Positions 27,522-36,782 are shown, counted from the first letter of the stretch. The stretch: 64,000 nt of DNA from Auraticoccus cholistanensis (GCF_009742705.1 NZ_WPCU01000009.1:62526-126525), one strand, 5' to 3'. Translations and numbers: made by a program. Notes: generated by a model from the sequence alone, not told the origin.

Positions 27522-28162
27522 CAGATGGTGACCTGTCCGCGGGGGGTGTCGAAGGTGGCCGAGGCCAGCCCCGGCTGACCGGAGGGGTGGTGCCAGCGCA
27601 GCGGCAGCCCCGGCATCAGCTCGGTGGCCTCACCGCCCAGCCACTCCCGCAGCCGGTCGGGGCTGCCGGCCAGCTGGATCGAGACGAGCTCGACGGGGGA
27701 GTCCATCGCCGACGGCCGCTCGGACTCGGGGCTGGTCCACTCGACGAAGAAGGGCAGCTGCGGGTCGCTCTGCAGCCCGCGGACGCCGAGCTGGCGCCAC
27801 TGCAGCACCGAGCCGTCGGGCTGCACCCGGCGGCCGTCCACGGCCGGGCGTCCGAGCCGGTCCTCGAAGGTGGCCATCAGTTCGTCGTCGAGGGCGATCA
27901 CCCAGCCGAGCCAGCCGCCGCCCTGCTCGGAGCGCGTCCGCACCGCCTGGCCGAACGGCGCCTTCTCCGCGGCCGGGTGGTCGAGCACCTCCACGACCTC
28001 GAGGTAGCGCGGTCCGGCGAGCGGGATGATCCGGTTGCGGGTGCCGAAGCGGGGGTGGAAGCCCCCGTCCAGGGAGTCCACCCCGAGCTGGCTGGCGAGA
28101 CGGTCGGCGCAGGCGAGCAGTCCTTCGGGGCCGCAGGCGAACGAGAGGTGGTCGACGTGCAT
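27521..28162 (-). CDS. VOC-superfamily (glyoxalase-like) protein
   Basis: 213 residues. MHVDHLSFACGPEGLLACADRL followed by FGTRNRIIPLAGPRYLEVVEVLD matches the glyoxalase-like domain family (PF13468). Metal ligands would be His4 and a Glu in YLEVVEV; no substrate can be given. The ATG lies 8 nt after CACAAT, a weak leaderless -10. Coupled by TGATG to the aminotransferase. Confidence 0.75.
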   Translation of the reverse strand: MHVDHLSFACGPEGLLACADRLASQLGVDSLDGGFHPRFGTRNRIIPLAGPRYLEVVEVLDHPAAEKAPFGQAVRTRSEQGGGWLGWVIALDDELMATFEDRLGRPAVDGRRVQPDGSVLQWRQLGVRGLQSDPQLPFFVEWTSPESERPSAMDSPVELVSIQLAGSPDRLREWLGGEATELMPGLPLRWHHPSGQPGLASATFDTPRGQVTI

Positions 28163-28212
28163 GGTCAGCCATTGTGGTCGGAGGTGCTTCCGTCCTGGCG
28201 CTGAGGGTCGCC

Positions 28213-28962
28213 TTACCTGTCCGGGCGCGCGCTGGCCGGGTGCGGCAGCAGGCCCTCGGCCCGTTCGCACAGCTCCACCAGTACCCCGTAGGCCGCGGGG
28301 CCCATCAGCGCGGTCAGCTCCACGGCGGCCGTGCGGTACAGCGGATCCGGAGCGACGTGGGCCTCGGTGTTGGAGGTGCAGTACCAGTCCAGGTCGTGCC
28401 CGCCGGCGCCCCAGCCCTCGCGGACGTACTCATCGATGGTGACCTCGAGGTACTCGGTGTCGTCGTTGCGCTGCACGGTGCGGTAGCGGCGCCGGATCGG
28501 CAGCTGCCAGCAGACGTCCGGCTTCGTCTCGGTGACGGGCGTGCCGGTCCGCAGCGACAGCAGGTGGAGCGCGCAGCCGGCGCCGGCGGGGAACCCGGGC
28601 CGGTTGAGGAAGACGCAGGCGCCGTCGGCCACGGCCGTCTTGCGCTCCCCGTCCTCCTCCTCGACCCAGTCCGACCCGTGGTGCTGCCACAGCTCGGGGG
28701 TCAGCCGGGCGACGTGGCGTCCTACCCGCGCCTCGTCGTCGTCGTCGCTGAAGTGCGCCCCCAGCGTGCAGCAGCCGTCGTCGGGCCGGTCGGCGTAGAT
28801 GCCGGGGCAGCCACCGGTCGGGGTGCCGCCCGCGGTGGAGCCGAACAGGCACTGCCAGCGCGAGGTCAGCCAGGTCAGGTCGCACCGGAACACCTGGCCG
28901 GGGTCGTCGGGGTCGACGAACTCGGCCCAGGCGCGCGGGAACGGCAGCATCACCTCGGGCAC
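28213..28962 (-). CDS. cysteine-rich protein, function unknown (possibly YkgJ/DUF3109-like)
   Basis: 249 residues with ten Cys: 27, 38, 52, 64, 65, 116, 130, 151, 195, 232. The first five (C-x10-C-x13-C-x11-CC) resemble the metal-binding clusters of the YkgJ/DUF3109 group, so a zinc or iron-sulfur site is likely but unproven. No signal peptide or membrane helix. Start GTG 28962 lies 6 nt after TAGGCT. Neighbours (VOC protein, DedA) do not point to a role. Confidence 0.65.
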   Translation of the reverse strand: MPEVMLPFPRAWAEFVDPDDPGQVFRCDLTWLTSRWQCLFGSTAGGTPTGGCPGIYADRPDDGCCTLGAHFSDDDDEARVGRHVARLTPELWQHHGSDWVEEEDGERKTAVADGACVFLNRPGFPAGAGCALHLLSLRTGTPVTETKPDVCWQLPIRRRYRTVQRNDDTEYLEVTIDEYVREGWGAGGHDLDWYCTSNTEAHVAPDPLYRTAAVELTALMGPAAYGVLVELCERAEGLLPHPASARPDR

Positions 28963-28968
28963 CGCACC

Positions 28969-28974
28969 AGCCTA
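28969..28974 (-). promoter_or_regulatory. -10 box TAGGCT, leaderless start
   Basis: TAGGCT (minus strand) ends 6 nt before GTG 28962. Confidence 0.6.
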
Positions 28975-29002
28975 GGCCGGAGGAGGGGGTCCTCGGCGCC
29001 GC

Positions 29003-29761
29003 TCAGTCGGTGGGGGCGTCGGCGGGCGTCCTGGTCTGCGCGGAGGTCCGGCGGGCGGAGAGGAAGGCCACCACGACGACCAGACCGAGGCTGACCCACA
29101 GCGCGTGCTCGTCGACCAGCAGCACCACGTCGACCGCGTGCTGGCCGAGCCCGTAGCCGAGCCCGGTGACCAGGCCCACCATGAGCAGGGCGCCGATCGC
29201 GTCGAAGAGCAGGAAGGTGCCCAGCCGCATCCGGTTCAGCCCGGCCAGGCAGTAGACCGCCGCCGCGGGGATCCCCGGCAGCGCCCCGGCCACGACGGCC
29301 AGCCGCACCAGCCACGGGTTCGCCGTCCGCAGCCGCTCGACGAGGCGGGCGGCGCGGTCGCCGGGGGCGAAGAGGGCGATCACCCGGGCGCCCCAGCGGC
29401 GGCCGGCGAGCCAGAACAGCCAGTCGAGCTTGATCATGCCCACCACTCCGGCGACCACGACCAGCCACAGCTGCGCCTCACCCACCCGGGCGAAGGCGGC
29501 GCCCGCGCCGACGGCGGACAGGCTGCCGGTGGCCAGCTCCAGCAGCACCGGGTGGCTGGCCAGCAGGAAGGGGCGGAACGGGATGGTCAGCGCCATCAGC
29601 GCCGTGACCCCCAGCAGGGTGATCACCAGCGCCTTGTCCCCACGGCTCGCCCTGCCCTGCCAGGGCAGCACGTCGCGCCAGTCCGCGGGGGCGGGTCGGT
29701 GGGCCGGGGGCTGACCGTCCTGGTCCGGCACGGCGGGCGTCGGCTGCTGCGGGGACGTCAT
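29003..29761 (-). CDS. DedA/VTT-domain membrane protein
   Basis: 252 residues. A Pro/Gln-rich cytoplasmic lead (about 40 residues) is followed by about five helices. The VTT-type core includes VGMIKLDWLFWLAGRRWGARV and VAGALPGIPAAAVYCLAGLNRMRLGTF. DedA proteins are linked to lipid flipping and envelope charge. ATG 29761; CACGAT 6 nt upstream is a weak leaderless -10. Confidence 0.82.
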   Translation of the reverse strand: MTSPQQPTPAVPDQDGQPPAHRPAPADWRDVLPWQGRASRGDKALVITLLGVTALMALTIPFRPFLLASHPVLLELATGSLSAVGAGAAFARVGEAQLWLVVVAGVVGMIKLDWLFWLAGRRWGARVIALFAPGDRAARLVERLRTANPWLVRLAVVAGALPGIPAAAVYCLAGLNRMRLGTFLLFDAIGALLMVGLVTGLGYGLGQHAVDVVLLVDEHALWVSLGLVVVVAFLSARRTSAQTRTPADAPTD

Positions 29762-29861
29762 GGCTCCATCGTGCCCGCCGGGTGGGCCGGGCCCCGGTGC
29801 TCGCGCTCACCGGACCCGGTGCCCGGCTCACGGCGGCCGCATGACGGACGTCACGGCCGGC

Positions 29862-29965
29862 GGCGGGAGAAAACCCGCACGACCTGCACCCGGTGCGGGC
29901 CGGGGCCGCGCGGTGGCGGGCCGGGCGACCCGCCCCCGCACCGGTCGTGCGACTTTTCTCCCGCC
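29862..29965. repeat. long imperfect inverted repeat upstream of ppx
   Basis: Arms 29862-29884 and 29943-29965 pair at 21 of 23 positions (outer 12 bp GGCGGGAGAAAA, inner 9 bp CGCACGACC), then a 7-nt bulge and 8 more pairs (GGTGCGGG, 29892-29899). It ends 14 bp before the ppx -10 box. Confidence 0.8.
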
Positions 29966-29979
29966 GGCCCGGCGAGCAC

Positions 29980-29985
29980 TAGGTT
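29980..29985 (+). promoter_or_regulatory. -10 box TAGGTT, leaderless start
   Basis: TAGGTT ends 6 nt before the ATG at 29992. Confidence 0.6.
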
Positions 29986-29991
29986 GGCGCC

Positions 29992-30903
29992 ATGCGACTG
30001 GGAGTGCTCGACGTCGGCTCCAACACCGTGCACCTGCTGGTGGTGGACGCCCGGGCCGGACGCCCACCCGTACCGGCCACCTCGCACTCCCGGGAGCTGC
30101 GGCTCGCCGAGCACATGGACGGCTCGGCCGTCTCGGAGCGGGGCATCCAGACCCTGGTGGAGACCGTCCGCGAGTGCCAGCAGATCGCCGAGCGGACCGG
30201 CTGCGCCCGCATGCTGCCCTTCGTCACCAGCGCGCTGCGCGAGGCCGACAACTGCGACGAGGTGATCGAGCAGGTCCGCCGCTCGACGGGGGTGGAGCTG
30301 GAGGTGCTGTCCGGCACCGACGAGGCCCGCTGGACGTTCCTGGCCGCCCGGCGCTGGCTGGGCTGGTCGGCCGGCAGCCTGGCCGTGCTCGACATCGGCG
30401 GCGGCTCGCTCGAGCTGGCCGCCGGCCGCGACGAGTACCCCGACGTCGCGCTGTCGGTCCCGGTCGGCGCCGGGCGGATGTCACGCCGCTTCGCCGGGCA
30501 GGACGTGAGCGCCATGCGCACCCACGTCCGCGCCCAGATCGGCGACGTCATCGGCGAGGTGCTGCGGGTCGGGCCGTTCGAGCGCGCCGTCGGCACCTCC
30601 AAGACCTTCCGCTCGCTGGCCCGCATCACCGGGGCGGCGCCCCGCTCGGAGGGTCCCTACGTGCCGCGCCGGCTGAAGCTGGCCGACGTCAGCGACTGGG
30701 TGGACCGGCTGGCGGGGATGAAGCCGGAGAAGCGCGCCTCCCTGCCGGGTGTCTCGGAGGGCCGTTCGACCCAGATCCTGGCCGGTGCGGTGGTGGCCGA
30801 GGCGGCCATGGAGCTGGGCGGGTTCGACCTCATCGACATCTGCCCGTGGGCGCTGCGCGAGGGCGTGATCCTCAACTACCTCGACCACCTGAACGGCGAC
30901 TAG
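29992..30903 (+). CDS. Ppx/GppA exopolyphosphatase
   Basis: 303 residues of the actin-like Ppx/GppA fold. [18 protein letters not shown] (phosphate 1), [23 protein letters not shown] and [13 protein letters not shown] (phosphate 2) are all present. It hydrolyses polyphosphate and/or pppGpp. It is the single-domain form, like Rv0496. The TAG stop (30901-30903) forms the first half of the next gene's -10 box. Confidence 0.92.
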   Translation: MRLGVLDVGSNTVHLLVVDARAGRPPVPATSHSRELRLAEHMDGSAVSERGIQTLVETVRECQQIAERTGCARMLPFVTSALREADNCDEVIEQVRRSTGVELEVLSGTDEARWTFLAARRWLGWSAGSLAVLDIGGGSLELAAGRDEYPDVALSVPVGAGRMSRRFAGQDVSAMRTHVRAQIGDVIGEVLRVGPFERAVGTSKTFRSLARITGAAPRSEGPYVPRRLKLADVSDWVDRLAGMKPEKRASLPGVSEGRSTQILAGAVVAEAAMELGGFDLIDICPWALREGVILNYLDHLNGD

Positions 30904-30906
30904 GGT
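30901..30906 (+). promoter_or_regulatory. -10 box TAGGGT made from the ppx stop codon
   Basis: TAGGGT begins with the ppx TAG and ends 6 nt before GTG 30913. Confidence 0.6.
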
Positions 30907-30912
30907 GCACGC

Positions 30913-31722
30913 GTGAGCGCCCCAGGCCAGCCCGCCCGCCGTCCGTGCGTGGCGCTGTCGACCTCCTCGGTGTACCCGGAGTCGACCGCGAGCGGGTTCG
31001 AGCTGGCGGGCCGGCTCGGCTACGACGCCGTCGAGGTGATGGTGGGCATCGACCCGGTGGCCGCCGACCTGGACGCGGTGGAGAAGCTGCGCGACTTCCA
31101 CCAGGTCCCCGTGGTGTCGGTGCACGCGCCCACCCTGCTCGTCACCCAGCGCACCTGGGGCTCCGACCCCTGGGAGAAGCTCGAGCGCTCCGCCCAGGCG
31201 GCCGTCCGGCTGGGCGCCGACGTGGTCGTGGTGCACCCGCCGTTCCGCTGGCAGCGCGGGTACGCCTCGGACTTCGAGAACGGCGTGCGCCGGCTCAACG
31301 AGGAGACCGGCGTCCGCTTCTGCGTGGAGAACATGTACCCCTGGCGCACCCCCGCGGGCGGGGAGTTCAAGGCCTACATGCCCGGCTGGGACCCCACCGA
31401 GCTCGACTACGACTTCCTCACCCTCGACCTCAGCCACGCCTCCACCGCCCGGGTGCAGTCGCTGGAGCTGGCCAAGCAGTGGGGCGACCGGCTGCAGCAC
31501 GTCCACCTCACCGACGGCCGCGGGTCGTTCAAGGACGAGCACCTCAAGCCCGGCTACGGCGACCAGCAGGCCGCCGAGCTGCTGGAGTACCTGCGCACCA
31601 GCGGCTACACCGGCCACGTCGTGCTGGAGGTCAACTCCCGCGGCTCCGGCTCGCGCGCCCAGCGCGAGATCGACCTCGCCGAGTCGCTGGCCTTCACCCG
31701 GGTACACCTGGGCCAGTCCTGA
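30913..31722 (+). CDS. sugar phosphate isomerase/epimerase (TIM barrel)
   Basis: 269 residues. [47 protein letters not shown] (metal Glu), [16 protein letters not shown] and VLEVNSRG trace the metal-binding barrel of the xylose isomerase/AP endonuclease 2 superfamily. Substrate unknown. Directly follows ppx, as Rv0498 follows Rv0496. Confidence 0.82.
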   Translation: MSAPGQPARRPCVALSTSSVYPESTASGFELAGRLGYDAVEVMVGIDPVAADLDAVEKLRDFHQVPVVSVHAPTLLVTQRTWGSDPWEKLERSAQAAVRLGADVVVVHPPFRWQRGYASDFENGVRRLNEETGVRFCVENMYPWRTPAGGEFKAYMPGWDPTELDYDFLTLDLSHASTARVQSLELAKQWGDRLQHVHLTDGRGSFKDEHLKPGYGDQQAAELLEYLRTSGYTGHVVLEVNSRGSGSRAQREIDLAESLAFTRVHLGQS

Positions 31723-31740
31723 CCCGAGGAGGAAGACGCG

Positions 31741-32670
31741 ATGCTGCGCACGGTGCTGCTGAGGGCCGCCGGTAACGAGCGGATCAAGGACGCGGCGCTG
31801 GCCGTCCCGCTGACCCGCGCGGTCGTGGAGCGCTTCATCGCCGGCGAGACCGCCGAGGACGCCCTGGCCGCCGCCCGCCGGCTCACCGACGACGGGCTGC
31901 TGGTCACGGTCGACCACCTCGGCGAGCACACCCGCGAGCGGGCCGCCGCCGAGCGGGTCACCGTGGCCTACCTCGAGCTGCTGCAGGCCGTCCGCACCGC
32001 CGGGCTGGGCCCGCAGGTCGAGGTGTCGGTGAAGCTCAGCGCGCTCGGCCAGCTGCTGCCCGGCGACGGCGAGTCGGTGGCGGTCGAGCAGGCCCGGCTG
32101 ATCTGCGCCGCGGCCCGCAACGCCGGCACCACGGTGACGGTCGACATGGAGGACCACACCACCACCGCCTCGACGCTGGCGGTCGTGGAGGAGCTGCGCC
32201 AGGACTTCCCCCAGACGGGGGCGGTGCTGCAGGCGAACCTGCGCCGCACGGAGGCCGACTGCGAGCGGCTGGCCCACTCCGGCTCGCGGGTGCGGCTGTG
32301 CAAGGGCGCCTACGCCTCGCCCGAGGAGGTGGCCTACCGCCCCGGTGCGGAGGTCGACCTGTCCTACGTGCGCTGCCTGCGGGTGCTGATGGAGGGGCTG
32401 GGCTACCCGATGGTGGCCACCCACGACCCGCGGCTGGTGGCCATCGCCCAGGACCTGGCCAACCGCAACCACCGCGAGCCCGGCTCCTGGGAGCTGCAGA
32501 TGCTGCACGGCATCCGCCCCGAGGAGCAGCGCCGGCTGGTGGCGGCCGGGCACCAGGTCCGGGTGTACCTGCCCTACGGCACCGACTGGTACGGCTACAT
32601 GGTGCGGCGGATGGCCGAGAAGCCGGCCAACCTGGCGCTGTTCCTGCGCGGGCTCACCAGCCGCCGCTGA
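31741..32670 (+). CDS. proline dehydrogenase
   Basis: 309 residues, monofunctional FAD-dependent enzyme oxidising proline to pyrroline-5-carboxylate. VEVSVKLSALGQ, VDMEDHTTTASTL, QANLRRTEADC, RLCKGAY and the C-terminal LPYGTDWYGYMVRRMAEKPANL are family signatures. GAGGAGGA stands 5-10 nt before ATG 31741. The partner P5C dehydrogenase is not adjacent; proC, the reverse pathway, is 5.5 kb away. Confidence 0.92.
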   Translation: MLRTVLLRAAGNERIKDAALAVPLTRAVVERFIAGETAEDALAAARRLTDDGLLVTVDHLGEHTRERAAAERVTVAYLELLQAVRTAGLGPQVEVSVKLSALGQLLPGDGESVAVEQARLICAAARNAGTTVTVDMEDHTTTASTLAVVEELRQDFPQTGAVLQANLRRTEADCERLAHSGSRVRLCKGAYASPEEVAYRPGAEVDLSYVRCLRVLMEGLGYPMVATHDPRLVAIAQDLANRNHREPGSWELQMLHGIRPEEQRRLVAAGHQVRVYLPYGTDWYGYMVRRMAEKPANLALFLRGLTSRR

Positions 32671-32700
32671 GCCGGCCCTCCCCGACGGAGGAGGACCGGC
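32671..32700. terminator. hairpin between proline dehydrogenase and ferritin
   Basis: GCCGGCCCTCC and GGAGGACCGGC pair at 10 of 11 positions around an 8-nt loop between convergent genes. Confidence 0.6.
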
Positions 32701-32712
32701 CCGGCTCGCCGC

Positions 32713-33234
32713 TCAGGCGCCGGCGACCGGCGGGGCGGTGGGGTCCTCGGCCTCGCCGCCGTGCTCGCGGGCGACCCAGTCCTCGACGGCCTCGATGTCC
32801 TTGGCGCGGGTGACCACGGTCAGCAGGTCGCTCATGGTGGCGACCTCCTCGACCTGCTCCTTGATGAACCACTGCATGAACTGCTCCGCGGCGAAGTCGT
32901 TCTCCTCCCGCGCGGTGCGGGTGAGGGCGTGGATCTGCTCGGTGACCCGCCGCTCCTGGGCCAGCGCCAGGGCGACCGGCTCGACCACGTCGGCGAAGGT
33001 GGACTGCGGTGCGGCGACCCCGGGGATCTGCACGGGGGCGTCGGTGTCGAGCAGGAAGCGGACCATCATCATGGCGTGGCTGCGCTCCTCCATCGCCTGG
33101 GCGTAGAAGAAGGCCGCCATCTGCGGCATGGTCAGCGCGTCGTAGTGAACGGCGCAGGCGACGTACTGCTGGTGGGCGGCGAACTCGTGGCCGATCTGCT
33201 CGTTCAGCTGGTCGGTGAAACGGGTGGCGGTCAT
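32713..33234 (-). CDS. ferritin
   Basis: 173 residues, non-heme ferritin close to mycobacterial BfrB. Ferroxidase ligands lie in NEQIGHEFAAHQQYVA and AMEERSHAMMMVRFL, with a later Glu in AQERRVTEQIHAL and QWFIKEQVEE. It stores iron as a 24-mer. ATG 33234 is 7 nt after TAGATT on the minus strand, which excludes the longer upstream frame. No iron-dependent operator stood out. Confidence 0.92.
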   Translation of the reverse strand: MTATRFTDQLNEQIGHEFAAHQQYVACAVHYDALTMPQMAAFFYAQAMEERSHAMMMVRFLLDTDAPVQIPGVAAPQSTFADVVEPVALALAQERRVTEQIHALTRTAREENDFAAEQFMQWFIKEQVEEVATMSDLLTVVTRAKDIEAVEDWVAREHGGEAEDPTAPPVAGA

Positions 33235-33241
33235 GGTCGGC

Positions 33242-33247
33242 AATCTA
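33242..33247 (-). promoter_or_regulatory. -10 box TAGATT, leaderless start of ferritin
   Basis: TAGATT (minus strand) ends 7 nt before ATG 33234. Confidence 0.65.
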
Positions 33248-33361
33248 GTGAGGGGCCGCAGCGGCCTGCCAGCAAGAGAAGGCTCGCCGAACCCGCACCC
33301 GCTGCCCGGCGGCGGGCCGCGGCCGGCTCGGGCCGCGGGGCCGCGTGGTACAACCGTCGGC

Positions 33362-34165
33362 ATGGCCGAACAGCTCCCCGCGACGGCGGACGGTCCCGGC
33401 AGCCGCACCGGGGACGCGGCCCGTCCCCGCTGGGGGCTGGAGGTGCTGGTGGTGCTCGGCGTCTCGCTGGGCTCGTCGGCGGTCTACTCGGTGCTCAGCC
33501 TGGTCGAGAAGCTGACCCGCGACGTCCCGCTCGACCAGCAGACCACCACGATGAACTCCTCGGCCACGCCCGACCGGCCCTGGCTGGACCTGGCCTACCA
33601 GCTGGCCAACAACGTCTTCCTGGTCGCGCCGGTGTTCCTCGTGCTCTACCTGCTGCACCTGCGGCCGGGGGTGGGCGGGCGGCGGTGGATGGGTCTCGAC
33701 GCCCGTCACCCGCTCCGCGACGCCGCCGTCGGCCTCGGCATCGCCGCCGGCATCGGCATCCCCGGTCTGGGGTTCTACCTGCTGGCCCGCGAGCTGGGCC
33801 TGAACACCTCCGTCGCCCCGGCCAACCTCACCGACGTCTGGTGGGCGGTCCCGGTGCTGGTGCTGGCCGCGGTGGCCAACGGCGCGCTGGAGGAGATCGT
33901 GATGGTCGGCTACCTCTTCGGCCGGCTCCGCGACCTGCGCTGGTCCTGGACGGCGGTGGTGGTCGTCTCGGCCCTGGTCCGCGGCAGCTACCACCTCTAC
34001 CAGGGCTTCGGCGGCTTCGCCGGCAACGTGCTGATGGGGCTGCTGCTCGGGCTGGTCTTCCTGCGCTGGCGGCGGGTCTGGCCGCTGGTGGTCGCCCACT
34101 CCCTGCTCGACGTCGGCGCCTTCGTCGGCTACACGCTGCTGGCCCCGCTGGTGTCCTGGCTCTGA
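33362..34165 (+). CDS. CPBP-family intramembrane metalloprotease
   Basis: 267 residues with about eight helices. The ABI/CPBP motifs are EEIVMVGYL (the Arg of E-E-x3-R is Val here), VRGSYHLYQG and AHSLLDVGAF. Members are membrane-embedded glutamic proteases or inactive relatives; target unknown. ATG 33362 lies 7 nt after TACAAC, a weak leaderless -10. Converges with metE across a perfect 19-bp hairpin. Confidence 0.8.
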   Translation: MAEQLPATADGPGSRTGDAARPRWGLEVLVVLGVSLGSSAVYSVLSLVEKLTRDVPLDQQTTTMNSSATPDRPWLDLAYQLANNVFLVAPVFLVLYLLHLRPGVGGRRWMGLDARHPLRDAAVGLGIAAGIGIPGLGFYLLARELGLNTSVAPANLTDVWWAVPVLVLAAVANGALEEIVMVGYLFGRLRDLRWSWTAVVVVSALVRGSYHLYQGFGGFAGNVLMGLLLGLVFLRWRRVWPLVVAHSLLDVGAFVGYTLLAPLVSWL

Positions 34166-34181
34166 GGCCGCGACCAGGAGG

Positions 34182-34234
34182 TGTCCATGGCGTGGCGCCG
34201 GCGCGCTGAGGGCGTCGGCGCCACGCCATGGACA
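34182..34234. terminator. perfect 19-bp inverted repeat between convergent genes
   Basis: TGTCCATGGCGTGGCGCCG (34182-34200), 15-nt loop, CGGCGCCACGCCATGGACA (34216-34234). Lies 16 bp after the CPBP stop and 12 bp after the metE stop on the other strand; a likely two-way terminator. Confidence 0.8.
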
Positions 34235-34246
34235 GGTTCCGGCGGC

Positions 34247-36625
34247 TCAGCCGGCGGCCAGCCGCTCCCGGACCACCCCGGCGGCCTCGACCAGCACGCG
34301 CAGCGCCGGCTCCACCTCGGCGTAGCCGCGGGTCTTCAGCCCGCAGTCGGGGTTGACCCACAGCCGCTCGGCCGGGACGCCGCCGGCCAGGGCCAGCTCG
34401 AGGGAGGCCACGACGTCGGCGACGGTGGGCACCCGCGGGGAGTGGATGTCCCACACGCCCGGTCCGACGGCGTGGGGGTAGCGGGCCTCGCGCAGGTCGG
34501 CCACCACCTCCATCCGCGACCGCGCCGCCTCCAGGCTGATGACGTCGGCGTCGAGGGCGATGATCGCCTCCAGCACCTCGCCGAACTCGGCGTAGCACAT
34601 GTGGGTGTGCACCTGCGTGCCGGCGTCGACCCCGGCGGTGGTGAGCAGGAAGGCCCGCACCGCCCAGTCCAGGTACCCCTCCCGGGCGGCGCGGCGCAGC
34701 GGCAGCGTCTCGCGCAGCGCGGGCTCGTCGACCTGGATGACCGCGATGCCGGCCCGTTCCAGGTCCTGCACCTCCTCCCGCAGCGCCAGCGCCACCTGGG
34801 TGGCCGTCTCGGCCGGGGTCAGGTCGTCACGGCCGAAGGACCAGGCGAGCATGGTCACCGGCCCGGTCAGCATCCCCTTCACCGGCCGGGAGGTGAGCTG
34901 CTGGGCGTAGCGGCTCCACTCCACCGTCATCGGCGCCGGCCTCGAGACGTCGCCGACCACCACCGGCGGGCGGACGTAGCGCGAGCCGTAGGACTGCACC
35001 CAGCCCTCCTCGGTGGTGAGGAAACCGTCCAGCTGCTCGGCGAAGTACTGCACCATGTCGTTGCGCTCGGGCTCGCCGTGCACCAGGACGTCCAGGCCCA
35101 GCTCCTCCTGCAGGGCCACCACCCGCTCCACCTCCGCGCGCATCGCCGCCTGGTAGCCGGCCGGGTCGAGCTCGCCGCGCCGCAGCCCGGCCCGGGCCCG
35201 GCGCACCTCCTCGGTCTGCGGGAAGGAGCCGATCGTGGTGGTCGGCAGCAGCGGCAGGCCGAGCCGCTGCTGCTGGCTGCGACGCCGCTCCTCGGCCGTC
35301 CCGCGGCGGCGGGTGTCGGCCGCGCCGACCGCCGCGACGCGCTCGCGGACGTCCGGGCGCACCGTCAGCGGGGACGTCCGCAGCGCCGACCGGGCGGCCG
35401 CGTCGTCGGCGACGGCCCCGGCCACCGCCTCCCGGCCGCGGCGAAGACCGTCGGCCAGCAGCGCCACCTCCGCCAGCTTCTGGCGGGCGAAGGCGAGGCA
35501 GCGCGCCACCCCCGGGTCCAGCGAGGTCTCCGCGGCCAGGTCGAGCGGCACGTGCAGCAGCGAGCAGGAGGCGGAGACGTCGAGCGAGCCGACCAGCCCC
35601 CCGAGCTCGGTCAGCACGTCCAGCGCGGCGGCCAGGTCGGTGCGCCAGACGTTGCGGCCGTCCACCACCCCGGCCAGCAGCCGCTTGCCGGCCAGGTCGT
35701 GGCCGGCGGCGCGCAGCGCGGCCAGGTTGGCCGCCCGCGTGCCGGAGCCCGGTGCCGCGGACAGGTCGACCGCCAGCCCCTCGACCGGCAGCCCGGCCAG
35801 CACCGGCGCGGCCTCGCCCAGCGCGCCGAAGTAGGTGGCGACCAGCAGCCGGGGCCGTGACGGCGTCGCGGCCAGCGCGGTCCAGACCTCACGGACCCGC
35901 TCGAGCAGCCCGGCCGGCTGGTCGAGCACCAGCACCGGCTCGTCCACCTGCACCCACTCCGCGCCGGCGCCGGCCAGGGCGGTGAGCAGCTCGGCGTAGA
36001 CCGGCACGAGCCGGTCGAGCAGGGTCAGCGGGTCGAAGTCCGAGCCCGGCTCGTCGGCCTTGGCCAGCGACAGGTAGCTGACCGGCCCCAGCACCACCGG
36101 CCGTGCCGCCAGGCCCAGCTCGCGGGCCTCGCCGACCTGGCGCAGCAGGTCCTCGGCGTGCAGCGCGAAGCGGGTGCCGGGCCCCAGCTCGGGCACCAGG
36201 TAGTGGTAGTTGGTGTCGAACCACTTGGTCATCTCCAGCGGCGGCTGGGAGTCGGTGCCCCGTGCCAGCGCGAACTGCCGGGCCAGCCGCCCCGCCGGGT
36301 CGTCCCCGGCGGGCAGGTCGGTGAAGCGCGCGGGGGTGGCGCCGAGCAGCAGGGTGGTGTCGAGCACGTGGTCGTAGTAGCTGAAGTCGCCCACCGGCAC
36401 CTCGGTGAGCCCGGCGGAGGCCATCTCCTGCCACCGGTCGCGGCGCAGCTCGGCGCCCACGGCCAGCAGCTCCTCGGCGCTGGTGCGCCCCCGCCAGTGG
36501 CCCTCGACGGCCCGCTTCAGCCGTCGTCCGGGGCCCTGCCGCGGGTAGCCCAGCACGGTGGCGCCGGTCGGCGACCCGCCGCGGCCGGGCGGCGGGGGAG
36601 TGGTGGTGGTGTGGGGATCGGTCAT
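34247..36625 (-). CDS. metE: cobalamin-independent methionine synthase
   Basis: 792 residues, two barrel domains. The C-terminal zinc site is visible in HTHMCYAEFG (His and Cys) and VNPDCGLKTRGY (Cys); VLVHGEPERNDMVQYFAEQL and SYGSRYVRPP contact substrate. It methylates homocysteine from methyl-tetrahydropteroyl-glutamate. About 30 extra Thr/Pro/Gly-rich residues precede the core (GATVLGYPRQGPGRRLKRAVE). ATG 36625 follows AAGGAGAG. A cobalamin riboswitch precedes it, so expression should fall when B12 is available. Confidence 0.96.
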   Translation of the reverse strand: MTDPHTTTTPPPPGRGGSPTGATVLGYPRQGPGRRLKRAVEGHWRGRTSAEELLAVGAELRRDRWQEMASAGLTEVPVGDFSYYDHVLDTTLLLGATPARFTDLPAGDDPAGRLARQFALARGTDSQPPLEMTKWFDTNYHYLVPELGPGTRFALHAEDLLRQVGEARELGLAARPVVLGPVSYLSLAKADEPGSDFDPLTLLDRLVPVYAELLTALAGAGAEWVQVDEPVLVLDQPAGLLERVREVWTALAATPSRPRLLVATYFGALGEAAPVLAGLPVEGLAVDLSAAPGSGTRAANLAALRAAGHDLAGKRLLAGVVDGRNVWRTDLAAALDVLTELGGLVGSLDVSASCSLLHVPLDLAAETSLDPGVARCLAFARQKLAEVALLADGLRRGREAVAGAVADDAAARSALRTSPLTVRPDVRERVAAVGAADTRRRGTAEERRRSQQQRLGLPLLPTTTIGSFPQTEEVRRARAGLRRGELDPAGYQAAMRAEVERVVALQEELGLDVLVHGEPERNDMVQYFAEQLDGFLTTEEGWVQSYGSRYVRPPVVVGDVSRPAPMTVEWSRYAQQLTSRPVKGMLTGPVTMLAWSFGRDDLTPAETATQVALALREEVQDLERAGIAVIQVDEPALRETLPLRRAAREGYLDWAVRAFLLTTAGVDAGTQVHTHMCYAEFGEVLEAIIALDADVISLEAARSRMEVVADLREARYPHAVGPGVWDIHSPRVPTVADVVASLELALAGGVPAERLWVNPDCGLKTRGYAEVEPALRVLVEAAGVVRERLAAG

Positions 36626-36752
36626 GGGTGCTCTCCTTCGCGAGTCACCTGTCGACCCGGAGGCGGGCAGCACCGGTCGCCCGCCGGCGCCCGGTCCAGC
36701 TCGGGAGCGCACCGCGGGTCCCGGCCCCGACCGTCCTCCGCGGTCTGGCCAG

Positions 36753-36776
36753 CTGCTCCGGCGGTCGCCGGAGCAG
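36753..36776 (-). terminator. 11-bp hairpin behind the B12 box
   Basis: CTGCTCCGGCG and CGCCGGAGCAG are perfect complements around 2 nt, six bases past the B12 box in the metE leader; likely expression platform or terminator. Confidence 0.65.
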
Positions 36777-36782
36777 GTCGTT

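Noticed and set aside
34187..34260. Possible small ORF with AGGAGG 5 nt before ATG 34187
   Set aside because: It begins inside a perfect hairpin and runs on antisense to metE; more likely a chance site within the terminator.
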